Positions 45,255 through 56,862 of a stretch of DNA of 64,000 nucleotides are shown in pieces. Positions within the stretch are counted from its first letter, which is position 1, and each line of letters starts with the position of its first letter. The stretch spans positions 6,732,180 through 6,796,179 of the forward strand of contig NW_020954713.1 in NCBI RefSeq assembly GCF_900497805.2, in the 5' to 3' direction. Source of the DNA: Vombatus ursinus. Lineage: Eukaryota; Chordata; Mammalia; Diprotodontia; Vombatidae. A program made the translations under genes and the position numbers. The notes below the pieces were generated by a model, which saw nothing but the letters and a program-made list of their open reading frames with translations, was not told the origin of the DNA and ran no database searches.

Positions 45255-46365
45255 TAACAGAACTTTAAGGCCAGAAAGGACTTTGGAGGTCACTGACTCT
45301 AGCCCCTTCAATTTATACCTCAGAGGGTCACAAATTTAGAAGTGGAAGGAACAGTAAGTGTAACATCCAGTCCAATCTTTTCATTTTACAGATGGAGAAA
45401 CTGAGGAACAAAAAGGAAAAGTGACTTGCTCAGAGTCACACAGCTTTAGTGTCTGAGATGGAGAAACTGAGGCATAGGAAGATTGAATTGCATGTCCATG
45501 GTTACACAACTAACAAGTGGCAGAACTGGGCTTAGAATCTGGGTTCTCTGATCCCAGATCTGGTGATGTTTTCACTGACCACATAGTGGCATTTTCTCCT
45601 TGAAGAAGCCTGGATTAGCTCTGAACCCTTATCATTCACCTTAATGTAACATATGTCTCTTTCCAGGATTGTACTTTCATATTGTGAGACCCCTCATGAC
45701 CCTCTGAGAAAGTATCGTTTGTTAATTGTCAAACAGGAAAAAAACTAATACAGAGGATCTGTCTCTTTTCTCAGTGACCTTCCACCCCAAAGAACGAGAG
45801 CTTCTAAGGTGGTATTTTGTAGGTTTGTAAGACTTAGAACTGGAAGATCTCAGAGATGCCCTGGGCAGTGGGTCAGGAGAACACTGGTTTAGAACTGAAA
45901 GGGACCTTTGAGGTCCTCCAATGCAACCCCCTCTTTTTATAGTAGGTCATCAGTCAGTTGATAAGCATGTGTTAAGCACCCAATGCGTCCAGGTGCTGTG
46001 CGAATAACTGGAGATTCAAAGAAAGATAAAAGAACTTAAGTGCAAAAAGAACAGAGAAGAAAACTGATGCCTTGAGAGGTTCAACGTCCTGTCCAAAGTC
46101 ACACAGGTATTAAAGAACAGAGTCAAGATCTGAACCCGTATTCTCTGCCTCCAAACTCAGTGCTCTTTCCATTTCACCATTCTGCTTCTCAATCCAACGG
46201 CTTCATTTTAGAGGAAGAGATTGAGGTGGGGAGTGGGGAGGTTTGGGGGAAGAGTGGGGAGGCAACCACAGTCACCCAGAGAGTAGGCAGCAAGGTCAGT
46301 CTATGAACCCAAGAATTTTTACTTCAAATCCAATGCTGCTTACACAATACCACACTGATAGTGTT
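45255..46365 (-). mobile_element. Series of antisense MIR relics
   Basis: Repeats of the GAGAAACTGAGG / TCACACAG / AACCC..TTCTCTG signature at 45265-45460, 45450-45590, 45885-46190 (containing an L2-type GTTAAGCACCCAATGCG) and 46195-46360, with short unique stretches between (45590-45830). Confidence 0.65.
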
Positions 46366-47460
46366 TACAACCAGTCAATGAATGTTGAATTCATGAATGT
46401 GAATGTTTATTCATAAAGCATGAATGTTTATTTATAAAGTGCCTACTATGGGGAGCAATTTTGGTGCCCATTGTAGCAACAAACCCTGGACAAGCAGCAG
46501 GAAAGTATCCTCCAATCAACTTTATAATTCATGATGTGATAATAATCCAAGAAATAATATAGATAAATTCAATTGAGCAATGTGGGGGATCAGCTATTAG
46601 ATCTGTTATAATTTGTATCCTCTAAATGTTGATGCCCTGGGGACAATGTCCCAATTGCCTCACCCTAGTTCTGCCCTTGCATCCAATACCAATTTTCCTC
46701 CTCCTGGCTCAATTAGAACTCTAGCATCTATTGGCAGCCCAACTCCTCTAGAGCTCTCCCACAATTCAATTTCCCATGACACTCTAACAAGCTGGAAATA
46801 GAAAAGAGAGCTCAATTTTAGAAACCTTCTAGGCCCATTGCCTGATTTCCAATAGGCTCAGCATATAATGGTGCAATGTCTGGCATGCATTCCTTTTAGG
46901 TGATGACTGATTCATCCATTCTGTTCAACGCATACAGAGTAGGAGAAAGAAACATCTGAGCCAGGACATTTCCTGATTATTTATATTCTGCAGCAGAACA
47001 TTTGTGATAAGTTCATTTAAAATTATATATAAAACACTACTTTTCAAGTCCTCCTTTTGGCAGGCCTTTAAATGTCTCTCCCATGCAGAAGGAAACCAGG
47101 AAACATACACTCTCCCATGCTCCCAATACACTGGGGCAACTCTTTCATGAATTCCATTTGCCTGGGTTCTGAACAAGAAATGTCTTTTCCACCCTTGTCT
47201 AATTTGGTTTCTCTAATTCACACAAGACATCCTCCCTCAATGGTGCACCATCTGTCCCCTGATTTCTTTAGCTCTTCCTCTCATTGCCAATATAAACCAC
47301 AATGAGTTTTTTATGCTTGTTTTCCAAAAAAAATTAATTCATTTTCTGTACAAAAGACAAGTAACTACAAAGCAAACTATGAATTATTGGCTTCATTCCA
47401 GATTGCCTCTGATCTTTGTTGGGCTACAAATTGATGTGTTTGCATGGTAACCATCATAGG
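46366..47460. other. Intronic sequence, mostly unique
   Basis: 46375-46445 has local short tandem duplication of GAATGTTTATT(C/T)ATAAAG. The rest (46450-47460) shows no repeat family or exon. Frames at 46613-46801, 46925-47176 and 47072-47305 have no recognisable domain. Confidence 0.4.
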
Positions 47461-47582
47461 TAGAGCAGTGTAGCTATCTGACAGAAGGCTGGCCTCAGAG
47501 CCAGAAGACCTGGGTTCAAATCTTGCCACTGACACATACCAGCTGTGTGACCATAGCAAGTGCCCCAAGCAACATTCTAGCC

Positions 47583-47760
47583 CAGGGATTCTTCACTTTT
47601 GAGGGCCTCCTTTGGCAATCTAATGAAACCTATGGAGCTCCTCCAAATGTTTTCTTTAAATGCATAGGACTGTGAAGAAAACCAATTAGATTGAAATACA
47701 ACTATCAAAATATTAAAAAAAAAAAAAAAAAGATCACAGACCCCAGGTTAAGAACCCCTG
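47583..47760. mobile_element. Short non-autonomous hAT-like element, copy 1
   Basis: Ends CAGGGATTCTTCACTTT and (reverse-complemented from the right) CAGGGGTTCTTAACCTGG, a Charlie/MER-like terminal inverted repeat. Interior TTAGATTGAAATACAACTAT then an A run. No clear 8-bp target duplication. Confidence 0.65.
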
Positions 47761-47969
47761 CCTTGAGACCATAAGTTACAAAAGAGTTGTTGATCTGCTG
47801 GTGATGGAAGGAATTTCCATACAGGAAGTCACTCACAATGATGCAATCACAGGTCAGCACCAAGAAGGAAAATTAGTGAGCAGCATAGTCAAACCCTCTA
47901 TTGAAGGTGGAGGTAAACCTAGGTTCTCAAATATGCCCTAAGTGACCAAGCTCTAGAAGGCTCTTCCTT

Positions 47970-48230
47970 GTTGCTGTTCACTCATTTCAATAGTGTCTGA
48001 CTCTCTGTGACCCCATTTTGGGATTTTCTCGCCAAAGACACTGGAGTAATTTGCCATATCATTCTCCAGCTCATTTTACAGATGAGGAAACTGAGGCACA
48101 CAGGGTTAAGTGACTTGCCCAGGGTCACACAACTAGTAAGTGTCTGAGGCCAGATTTGAACTTGGGAAGATGAGTCTCCCTAACTCCAGGCCTGGTGTTC
48201 TGTGCACTATGACACCACCCAGCGGCCCCA
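47970..48230 (-). mobile_element. Long marsupial SINE, antisense
   Basis: TTGTTGCTGTTCACTCATTT, GATTTTCTCGCCAAAGACAC, GATGAGGAAACTGAGGCACA, GACACCACCCAGCGGCCCC. Confidence 0.9.
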
Positions 48231-48598
48231 AGTTAGGTCCCTCCAAAGCCAGCCTTTGAGTGGGTTTTCAGTGATGGACTCATGTACTATCATCAACCTA
48301 GATCTATGGCTCTGGAATTCATCTCGGATTGGCCCCCAGGCTATATTTTTTTTCCTGACCCAGCACTTGCTCAGAGGTGGTGTGGCCTAATTAGACAGAG
48401 CCAGCCTCAGAGAGCTGGGTTCAAGGTCCAACTCTGACTCCTGCGGTCTGTGGGACTCTGGGCTAGCTGCTTATTTCACAGTTTCAGGCAATTCCCTAAG
48501 ATTATAATTTGCAGAGCAGGTGGCAACCTGCATTAGCAGAGGGAGTTTCCTCACTGGGAGTTAATTTGCTATGCCAATGCAAACACAAATCTGGTAAA

Positions 48599-48714
48599 AG
48601 AGAAGAAGAGAGGAGGGGAGGAAAAGAAGGGAAAGAAGGGGAGGGGAAGAAAGGGAGGGGAGGAGGGGAGGGAGAAGGAGAGGGAGGGAGGGGAGGGGAA
48701 GAGAGGAGAGGAAA
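48599..48714. repeat. Purine-rich GGGGA tract
   Basis: Over 110 bases of A/G only, made of GGAGGGGAGG, AAGAAGGG blocks. In ADGRD1 transcript sense it is a C/U tract, about 215 nt downstream of the donor of the 60-nt exon. G-runs could form quadruplex or triplex DNA. Confidence 0.9.
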
Positions 48715-48930
48715 ACTCAGTAACTCATGAAGGTCATACTCTAAGGCAAGCATTCTTAACCTATTCTGAGTCTATTCAGTCCACATGAACTGAGTTACTT
48801 CCTTGGTCATAAGACCTTGGAAGAAGAACTCATTGTTTTTTCAAATATGGCAGGTCTGTGTGTGACATTTCTAGGGAGATAAACAGAAGCCAAGACAAGT
48901 TTTGGAGAGCAAGGTGACTTTTAATCTTAC

Positions 48931-48990
48931 CTCATGTGTGTCTGTCCAACTTGGGAATTTAAGTACCTCTCCCACAGTTTCTAAGAAGGC
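48931..48990 (-). CDS. ADGRD1: ADGRD1 exon: short GAIN-region exon
   Basis: 60 nt, 20 codons, phase 0 on both sides. Acceptor CTCTTTAG, donor GTAAGA. The peptide is AFLETVGEVLKFPSWTDTHE, against remembered human TFLKAVGEILLLPGWIALSE. Being a multiple of three and phase-neutral, it could be skipped without changing frame. A CU-rich tract (in transcript sense) begins about 215 nt downstream of its donor. The nearest exons are 7.9 kb upstream and 4.7 kb downstream, so it sits alone in repeat-rich intron. Confidence 0.93.
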
Positions 48991-49054
48991 CTAAAGAGGA
49001 AAAAATAATTCTGCTTAGACTCTATGTAAGCGATATTAGGCAATATCAATCATC

Positions 49055-49700
49055 AAGTATTTAATACTAAGTGTCTACTATGTACCATGCACTATGCTAG
49101 CACTGGGCATATACTAAGAATGAAACAATCCCTCCTTGCAAGCTTGTAGTTTACTGATGGAGATAAGTACAAATAAAATGTATACGGTGTAAATATAGTT
49201 ATAAATACAAATAAATATGTAGTTAAAAACAGCATATGTTGGAAGGGAGAGCACTAGCCATTGAGGACATTAGGAAAAGCTTCATGAAGAAGATGGCACC
49301 TGAGCTGTACCTTAAAGGAAGAGGGAGGTCTCTGAGGCAGTGGGGAAGAGGGAGTGAGTGCATTCCAGCCTGGCAGGAACACAAGGAAGGCCGGTTTGGC
49401 TGGATTGCAAAGTATGGGAGGGAGAGGAATGTCCAATGAGGCTTGAAGGATAGATCGGGGGGCAGCTAGGTGGTGCAGTGGGTAGAGCACCGGCCCTGAA
49501 GTCAGGAGGACCTGAGTTCAAATCCGGCCTCAGACCAAACACTTGACACTTACTAGCTGTGTGACCCTGGACAAGTCACTTAACCCCAACTGCCTAAGCA
49601 AAAAAAAAAAGAAAAAAAAAGATAGATCGGGGGCAGGTTGTGTAAGCCTATTTAAAAGCAAACGGCATTAGATGCAATTTTTTTTTCAGAAGCATGTATC
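49055..49700 (-). mobile_element. L2 LINE 3' region, antisense, split by a SINE
   Basis: TACTAAGTGTCTACTATGTA, GAATGAAACAATCCCTCCTT, CATTAGGAAAAGCTTCATGA, GAGTGCATTCCAGCCTGGCA, then after the SINE GGCAGGTTGTGTAAGCCTAT. Frames at 49236-49542 are chance. Confidence 0.75.
49459..49620 (+). mobile_element. Full-length, fairly young marsupial SINE with target duplication
   Basis: GGGGCAGCTAGGTGGTGCAG, GAGCACCGGCCCTGAAGTCA, GAGTTCAAATCCGGCCTCAG, GACCCTGGACAAGTCACTTA, tail of A runs with one G. Identical 12-bp GATAGATCGGGG at 49449-49460 and 49621-49632. Confidence 0.95.
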
Positions 49701-49794
49701 AAGTTGGGATGTGTGCATTTGAAGGAAGGTGACTGAGATGCTGAAGGTCCTGAAGCTGATGCCCTACGAAGACCATCTGAAAGACCTAGGATGC

Positions 49795-50575
49795 TTAGTT
49801 ACAGAATCACAGAACTTTTAGGATGGGAGGGTCCTCACTGTCCATTTAGTCCAACTCAGACGTGAAGACATACCCAATGAGGGGTCATCCAGTCCTTTTT
49901 GAAGACCTTCAAGGAAAAGGCACTCAGCATCCCCCAAGGCAAGCCACTGCTGTTTCTCTTGGGAAATTTTCCCTGACACTGAGCCTAAACTGTCCTCCTC
50001 ATAACTTCTACCCATTACTCCTGACTCTTTCCTGTGGGGCCAAACAGACCAAGGCTAACCCTTCCTCCAAAGAAGAGTCCTTCAAATGGTTGAAGACAGT
50101 TGTCATGACACCCCTGAATCTTCTTCTGCAGACCAAACACGCCCATTTCTTTCAACCAGTCCTCATGTGACATAAACTCAAGGCCCTTCACTATCCTGAT
50201 CACCCTCCTCTAGACACTCTCCAGGAGATTAATGTCTGAAGAAGAAAATATACGATTGCTGCCAGCCGGAATTGGAAGGACTGTGGTTTGGAAGTGGAAT
50301 TAGACATGTTCTGCCTGTCCCAAGAGGATACAACCAGGAACAATGAGGGGAAAGCATCCCAGAGGCAGAATTCAGCTTGACAGAAGGAAATAGATAGGAA
50401 AACCTCCTGACCATGAGACTTGTGAAATAGATTCTTCTTTAGGTAGTGAGTCCCTCATCACTGGTAGTCTGCAAGCAAAGGCTAGAAGACCACATGTCCG
50501 AGATATTATAAAGGGGACTCTTGCCCAGCTCTAAGCTGGACCAGACTGATCTCTCAGAATTCTTTTTGCTCTAAG
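49795..50575. mobile_element. Two CR1/L3-like LINE fragments, back to back
   Basis: 49795-50222 antisense (TTTTGAAGACCTTCAAGGAA, TTTTCCCTGACACTGAGCCT, TCCTCTAGACACTCTCCAGG). 50250-50575 sense (GGAAAACCTCCTGACCATGA, AGTCTGCAAGCAAAGGCTAG, GAATTCTTTTTGCTCTAAGA). Confidence 0.7.
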
Positions 50576-50849
50576 ATTGTATCATTTCAGTACATAAGCA
50601 ATTCTGGACAATTTAGTGTCAGGTCACTTAGAGATATCTACGTTACGAAGGTTCATTGAAAAACCAATAGGTTACATATACTCTTAACTTTAAGGTTTCT
50701 GAAGCACTTTATATGAATTTTGCTTTCAAATCTTAAGGGATTCTTACTCCCAGAGTGGAGAATATCCCCAAATCTTTCTTTAAAGAGGCCCCTAAAGCAG
50801 GCTGAGAGACAGTTTCTCTGCTGACCATACAACAAATCGAACCGTGTAA

Positions 50850-51435
50850 CTTTCCTCTGCTTAAGAATTTTAAATGGTTCCTTGGAATAAAATAAAAACT
50901 TTCAGTTTGTGTTTTAAAGTTCTTCACGTTATGCCTCCAACTTCTCTTTCTAGATTCCTCTAGCTCACATGGCTTAGCCTCTCATTCTCTCATTTCCAAT
51001 CCAATGGACCTAGTTACTGTGCCCTGGGTGCTGAGGTCCATCTCTCACTCACATTCCTTTGAACAGGCTGTCTCCCTTTCCTTCTTTCACTTCCAAGCCT
51101 GGAATGCTCTCCCTCCTCACCTCTGACTCTAAAAATCCCTAGTTTCTTTCAAGGTTCAGCTCACGCCACCTCCTATATGAAGCCTTCCCTGACCACTCCC
51201 TCAATTGTTAATATTTCATTTTTCAGCCAAAATTTTATAAATATATATGTATGTATGTGTATGTATGTATATATGCACATATAGAGATAGATTTTGTGCA
51301 TACATGTTGCCCTCCCCTTTCCTCCCAGTAGAATATAACCCCCTCTATAGACAGTAGGAACTGATTTATATTGGTCTTTATGTCTTCAGTGCCTAACACA
51401 ATGCCTAGCACAAAGCAGGTATTTAGTCAATCCAA
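50850..51435 (+). mobile_element. L2 LINE 3' region
   Basis: CCTGGAATGCTCTCCCTCCT, TATATGAAGCCTTCCCTGAC, AACACAATGCCTAGCACAAA, interrupted by a TATG microsatellite (51238-51275). Confidence 0.75.
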
Positions 51436-51512
51436 TTTAGTCAATTCAATTCAATTGGATTGGATTGGATTGGGTTGGGTTAGGTTGATTGGACTGGATT
51501 GAATTGGACAGA
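51424..51512. repeat. Pentanucleotide repeat, (TCAAT)n turning into (TGGAT)n
   Basis: CAATTCAATTCAATTGGATT then GGATTGGATTGGGTTGGGTT and AGGTTGATTGG; the two halves are near inverses, so a hairpin is possible. Confidence 0.8.
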
Positions 51513-51654
51513 ACTGGGATAAGCATGGAATGAGGAAAGGGGTGATTTGGAACACAATGAACTGCTTGGCAGTTTGGGCTGAGGTACATGGAGGGAGAAG
51601 GGATGGAAGGTGCTTGCCCCTGCATGTTGGTTTCAGGGAATTGACTTGAAGGAG

Positions 51655-51825
51655 TTACCCAGTCTGACATCATGGAAACAGCACCAGACTGAGGCTCAGG
51701 GCAACTGGGTTCCAGCCCCATGTCTTTTACACCTTGCCCTTGCCCTCTCTGGGACTCAGTCTTTAGGTCCACAAAACAAGTTTTGACTATACAATCTCTA
51801 AGGTCACTTTCAGCTCTAATAAAAT
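51655..51825 (+). mobile_element. MIR-type SINE
   Basis: ATGGAAACAGCACCAGACTG, GGGCAACTGGGTTCCAGCCC, GTCACTTTCAGCTCTAATAA. Confidence 0.72.
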
Positions 51826-52029
51826 ATAAAGAAAGAAAGCAGGTAGGGTGGGGGCAGTCTCAGAAATTCCTGAGGTTGGCAGAGTTCTGCTTGGGCAGAG
51901 TTCAGGGCATAGGTGAGGATCACTGGCTCTGTTTATCAGCAGGTAGGTTGTTTGAGTCGCTGCCATTTGTTTCTTGTTTTCTTTGTTCTTTTTTTTTTTA
52001 ATTTTCCCCATTTTATCTCCAACAGTGCA

Positions 52030-52205
52030 TTGGCAAGAGTAGTGGCATCTCAGCTGAATGTTCCCGTTATGCACAGCTTATGAAATTGATGGCTTTAATT
52101 TGCAGCAATTAAATATCGAGCTGCTGCCGCTTCAGTATTAGGTGTGAGACAGATTCTTCTCATTAGCAATAAATAAATAAATAACACAACAGGCACTTCC
52201 TCCAC
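52030..52205. promoter_or_regulatory. Candidate conserved non-coding element
   Basis: Repeat-free intron block with dense homeodomain-type cores (TTTAATTTGCAGCAATTAAA, CTCATTAGCAATAAATAAAT), low CpG and no open frame. Judged only by its look among decayed repeats; no conservation data seen. Confidence 0.25.
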
Positions 52206-52844
52206 TGTGGGGAGGAAGGGGTGCCGTTTTTCTCTGTTAACACTCAGAGTTGTCTGTTGTTGTTTTACCTGGTTCTTCCCAGCATCATCACTTGGCTGGA
52301 ATGATTTTTTGTGATGCTCCTCAGGAAATCAGGCAACTACGTACCTGGGCTGCTTCTTGGAAGATACACCAGGGAATAAAGCAGCATCAACCAATCAACA
52401 AGTATTTATTAAACTACTCTGCATAAGGCTTTTTTTTTCCCCACTGAGTCTGGGAATTCTGCATTGAAAGAATTCAACAGGCATGAATTAAGCACCTACT
52501 GTAGGCTGGGAACTGTCCTTGGTACTGGAGATACCAATTTTAAAGATGGAACCCTTTCTATCTTCAGTTGTAGAGTTCAGATCCTGGGACTGTGCTGTCA
52601 TTATCTATAATCTATATATAATCATATCTATATTTATATCCATCATCTAGAATAACACTCACTATATCTAGCCAGTTCCAGACTCCCAACTACATTCTGC
52701 CTTGACCATTTTCCTTTCTTGGATAGGTACTCCTCCCCACTCCTCACTCTCACTCATACCTCATACAATAATCAAATGAAGACCAACATTGTTTCTGGAA
52801 AGGCCCTGTCAGTGACTTCATATAAAGAACCTCTAACCCTTCCT

Positions 52845-53035
52845 GTGAAACAGTTCTTAGCTGGTTTTGCATCATAGGACCCCTTTGACAATCCAGTTAA
52901 GCCTATAAACCCCTCTTTGAAATCAAGATTTTAAATGCATACAGTGCAAAGGATGACAAAGAAAACCTATTAGATTGAAATCCAGTGACCTAAATATTTT
53001 TTACAAAAAAGATCATGGACCACAGGTTAAGAAAC
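52845..53035. mobile_element. Short non-autonomous hAT-like element, copy 2
   Basis: Same family as 47583-47760: CAGTTCTTAGCTGGTTTTGC, TTAGATTGAAATCCAGTGAC, ACCACAGGTTAAGAAACCCT. Confidence 0.62.
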
Positions 53036-53690
53036 CCTATAGTTTGACAAGGAGCTCCCTTTATTTATTAGCTTCAGAGTACACCCAGTCTATTATCATA
53101 AAAATTGGAGTCAGGAAAGCTAGATTTCTAATTCAAAAAGCCCTTTCCTGGCTACTAACTCCCCTAAGCATTGATGTGCAAATGGTGCATGGAAATATAT
53201 AGAAGTGGGTCTGACAAGTGACTTAGAGATCTCTGTGTTCTTCCCCAAAGCAGACTTCAGAAATCTCTGCTGCATTCCTCTCAGTGGAGGCTGCCTTGGT
53301 AATGCATCTTCCCAGCACAGCTTCTGTTTGATGGAGTGTTCAACAGCCATCAGACTTGGTTTCCCCAGTAGAAAACACAGAGTGAGAGTGTTTCAAAGGT
53401 TTTGAATCTCATTAAATGTCATTGATTCAGGTAACAAAGAAGACACCTTTAAAAACATTCTCTTTTCCAGTGTTCCTTCCATTGTTCCTGATCTTCTTAG
53501 CCCTTCACTCCCTCTCTTGCACACAACATAAGAAAAGTTTTGTACCTATGATTCCAGAGTCCTCTAAACATTTCCAGGTGTTAGGATCATAGATTTAAAA
53601 TTGGAAAGGAGGGAGAGCTTTTCCCCAAAAAAAGGTTACTTTCCATTTACTCTCTAAATATCTTGGACATGGCCACATTGTCTCAGAATG
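53036..53690. other. Intronic sequence without recognised features
   Basis: Unique-looking; frames at 53120-53405 on both strands have no domain and no phase-matched splice sites. Confidence 0.4.
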
Positions 53691-54600
53691 TAAGCTTCTC
53701 AAGGGCAAGAACTCTTCAGTACTTAATACTCTGTACTCAGTACTCAGAAAGTGCTTAATAAATGTTCACTGATTAATTACTCTAGTCCAAACCCCTCCTT
53801 TTACAGGTAGGGACAATGAAACCCGGAGAGGTAGTGACTTCAAAAGAATGTAGGCTCCTTGAGTATCTATTTCATCTCTGCCTTTGTATCCCAGCATATA
53901 GCAGGCATTTATTAAATGTATATGTATTGATTGATTTCCCAGAGTCACAGGGGGAGTAAGTGACAGGATTGGGATTTGAACTCAGATCCTCTGACACTAG
54001 AGAAACTGCTCTTTCCATAGTATTACTTCTTTGCCAAGCTCCCAGTGTGAATACTCCACTTTGCCCATTCCTCCCTCCATCCTCATGCAATTGGTGAATA
54101 ATTAATGTTTGGTAAAGACAGAATTTTGAAGAAGTATAGGTACAAAGCCAAAGCAGACTTCTGGGAAGGATTGCTATCAATAGAGCTTAGAATATACTAT
54201 TAGTGTTTAATGTACAAATCTCCCAAGCACAGGGCATCTGGGGATGGAGAAAATTAGCCCTTCTTCTCCCTCTCCATTTATGAAGTATTATTCATGTCAT
54301 TGGTATTAATATATTTCTGGGTGGAGTGGAAGAAGGAAGGAAGAAAACAAGCATTTATTAAGTGCCTACTATGTGCCAGGCACTGTGCTAAGTACTTTAC
54401 AAATATTACCTCATTTCATCCTTTCACCACAACCCTAGGAAGTTGGTGCTATGATAATCCCCATTCTTCAATAGTTGATGAATCTGAGGCAGACAGGGAT
54501 TAAGTGACTTGCCCAGGGTCACACAGGTAGATAATATCTGAGGCTGGTATTGAACTCAGGTCTTCCTGACTCCAGGTCCATTTCTCTATGAACTGTGTCA
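53690..54600. mobile_element. L2 and MIR relics
   Basis: 53690-53785 sense L2 end (GTGCTTAATAAATGTTCACT). 53790-54020 antisense MIR interrupted by another L2 end (53845-53935). 54345-54600 antisense MIR/THER1 (AAGTGCCTACTATGTGCCAG, GGGTCACACAGGTAGATAAT). 54020-54290 is unique. Confidence 0.7.
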
Positions 54601-55094
54601 CATAGGCTGGGTGTGGTGGGGAGAAGGAAACAATGAGAGAGTGGAGAGGAGGAACCAGACCTGGGATTTCATTCGTGAAGCCAATTCCTCATGTGGAAAT
54701 TCCTTCTCTGAATAAAGATGGATGGCTATTCTGTAACTCATACTCTTAAATAAGAGTTATCTGGGTGCACCTAGAGTTTGCCCAGGATTTTACAGTCAGT
54801 TTATGTCAAAGGTGGGACTCAAATCCAGGTCTTTCTGACTACAAGACCAGCTCTATCTATCATATCAAGATGCCTCTTAGTACTGCTAACATGTTCGTGT
54901 GTTATATGGACAGTTGGAGAAACGCTTCTTTCACCATCAAGTAGGCAGCAAAGCCTGTTCCCATTCCCAGAATTGTTTCTGACAGTACTTGAGTCAGGAT
55001 TTCAAACTAGGCTACCTTCTAGATGAAGTCTTTCCTGGTCCCCTTCCCCATATTGTTAATGCTTTCTCCTTCTAGAAGTGACTTTCTATCTAAT

Positions 55095-55760
55095 TCAAGG
55101 TCAGCAAGGTGGCCCAGTGCATAGAGTGCTGGGCTTAGAGTCAAGAAGATCTGAGTTCGAATCCACCCCTAGATACTTTCTAGCTCTTAGACTATGGGTA
55201 AGACACTTAACCTTTGTTTGCCTCAGTTTCCTTGTCTGTAATATGAGGATCATAAGAGCACCTTCTTCCCAGAGCTGTTGTGAAGATCAAAGGAGATAAT
55301 AATTGTAAAGAGCTTAGCACAGTGCCTGGCACATCGTAGGTACCATATAAGTTTTAGTTATTATTGTTATTATCATCATCATTATCATTATTTGGATACA
55401 TGTGTTTTCTGCCCAGTTGAAAGTGAGCTCCTTGCCAGTAAGGGTTGTTTCATTTCTATCTTTGTATGCTGAGCATCTATAGAGTTCTTGGCATATAATA
55501 GGCACTTAATAAGTACATGCAGAAGTTTGGCCCCAAAGAAAAGATAGGAAAGGGCTTCTCCCTACTCTTTCTTTTCAGAGACTGGGGATTATGGGTATGG
55601 AACACTGTATATAATATCTGACTTTTTTAATGACTTGGTTAGTTTTGATTAACTGGGAATTTTTTTTCTTTTTTTACTTTTTTAAAATAAAGTTGGGCTC
55701 TTTTGGAGGGAGAGGGACACATTGGGAAATATAGATGATTCAAAGATGATAGTAGTATTA
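55095..55760 (+). mobile_element. SINE, L2 end and family X copy 5 in series
   Basis: 55098-55400 SINE with (ATT/ATC) tail (GGTCAGCAAGGTGGCCCAGT, GAGCTTAGCACAGTGCCTGG). 55415-55515 L2 end. 55515-55760 family X (AAGTTTGGCCCCAAAGAAAA, GACTGGGGATTATGGGTATG, GACTTGGTTAGTTTTGATTA). Confidence 0.72.
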
Positions 55761-56404
55761 TACACATACACACACATATTCAACAATTCAATTATATATA
55801 CATACATTTGTTGAACTTATATACCCTAAGTCATTCTGAGCAAGGAGTAAACTGACAAGGTACTCAAGGTAGCCTAGCTGAATAGACTCACAGAGTTATG
55901 GGGACCTGCTCTAGGTCTGAGGCTTTTAAAGGGCATTAATTATGAGCCCTCAGTTTCTCAACTGAATCCTCTTTTTGAATTTTACAATTTTTCCCAGCTG
56001 CTGAAATGGAGAAAAGTGAGTATGTGCCAAATACAGGAGCCCAGATGGGATTAGGTGACTTTTAAAATCTTCTACTTCAAAGACCACTAATTTCTTTAAT
56101 GGGACTGTTCACTCCACCAAAGCAGATCAAAGACCCCATATAGCTTAGGAGAAAACCCTCAAGAGTTTCTGTAGCTAAAACCCTTCATCTTCCTCTAGAC
56201 CAGTGGTACCAAACTCAGTTCTTCCTGACTCCCAATCCAACACTCTTATCTACTGTACCATCAGGCTACCTAAGTCTGATGCAAGCTGATTTTCACACAA
56301 TAGACACGATCAGTCAACATGCCCAAGTTCAAAGCCTTTCTTGTTTGGCAGCCGGCATTCTGCTGGTATAGCTTCCAAGAACCCAGAGTCTTCTCAACAA
56401 CCAA

Positions 56405-56710
56405 ATGAGATTCTCAGAGTCACACAGAACCTCAGGGGCCAGTTTGAGAAAACTCTGCCTAAAGCAGAATCTCCATATTTGCAACATTCCTGAGGAGGGA
56501 ATGGTCAACCAGCCTCTTGCTGGAAGACCTCCAGTGAGGAGGGACTATATACCAAATACATTCCAATTGTTATAAAGTTTTGTTTCACTTTGCTTTGTTA
56601 ACAGAGGAGAAAACAGAGGGTAAGTGACATCAGACCTAACTCTGCCTCTTCTCAAGTACCAACCAACTTGGTCCTAGCTCCACCCTCTGGGGTCAAACAG
56701 AGATCTGATG
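56405..56710 (-). mobile_element. CR1/L3-like LINE fragment, antisense
   Basis: ACACAGAACCTCAGGGGCCA, GGAAGACCTCCAGTGAGGAG, TCCACCCTCTGGGGTCAAAC. It ends about 150 bp from the 56863 exon edge. Confidence 0.65.
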
Positions 56711-56862
56711 GACCAGAACCAGAACAGGGATGTGGGTGGAGGTTTAGAACCCTATTTTGTACAAAGCCCACTCTGCTGGGGCAAAAATCCCAAGGCCACA
56801 CATAGTTTATTTTCAAAGATAGTCAGTTTCAGCATGGTGGGCCCAGGTGGGAGAAGCTTTAC

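Noticed and set aside
51424-51512. Interstitial telomere
   Set aside because: Units are mostly TGGAT and TGGGT with only one TTAGG-like unit; it reads as a pentanucleotide microsatellite.
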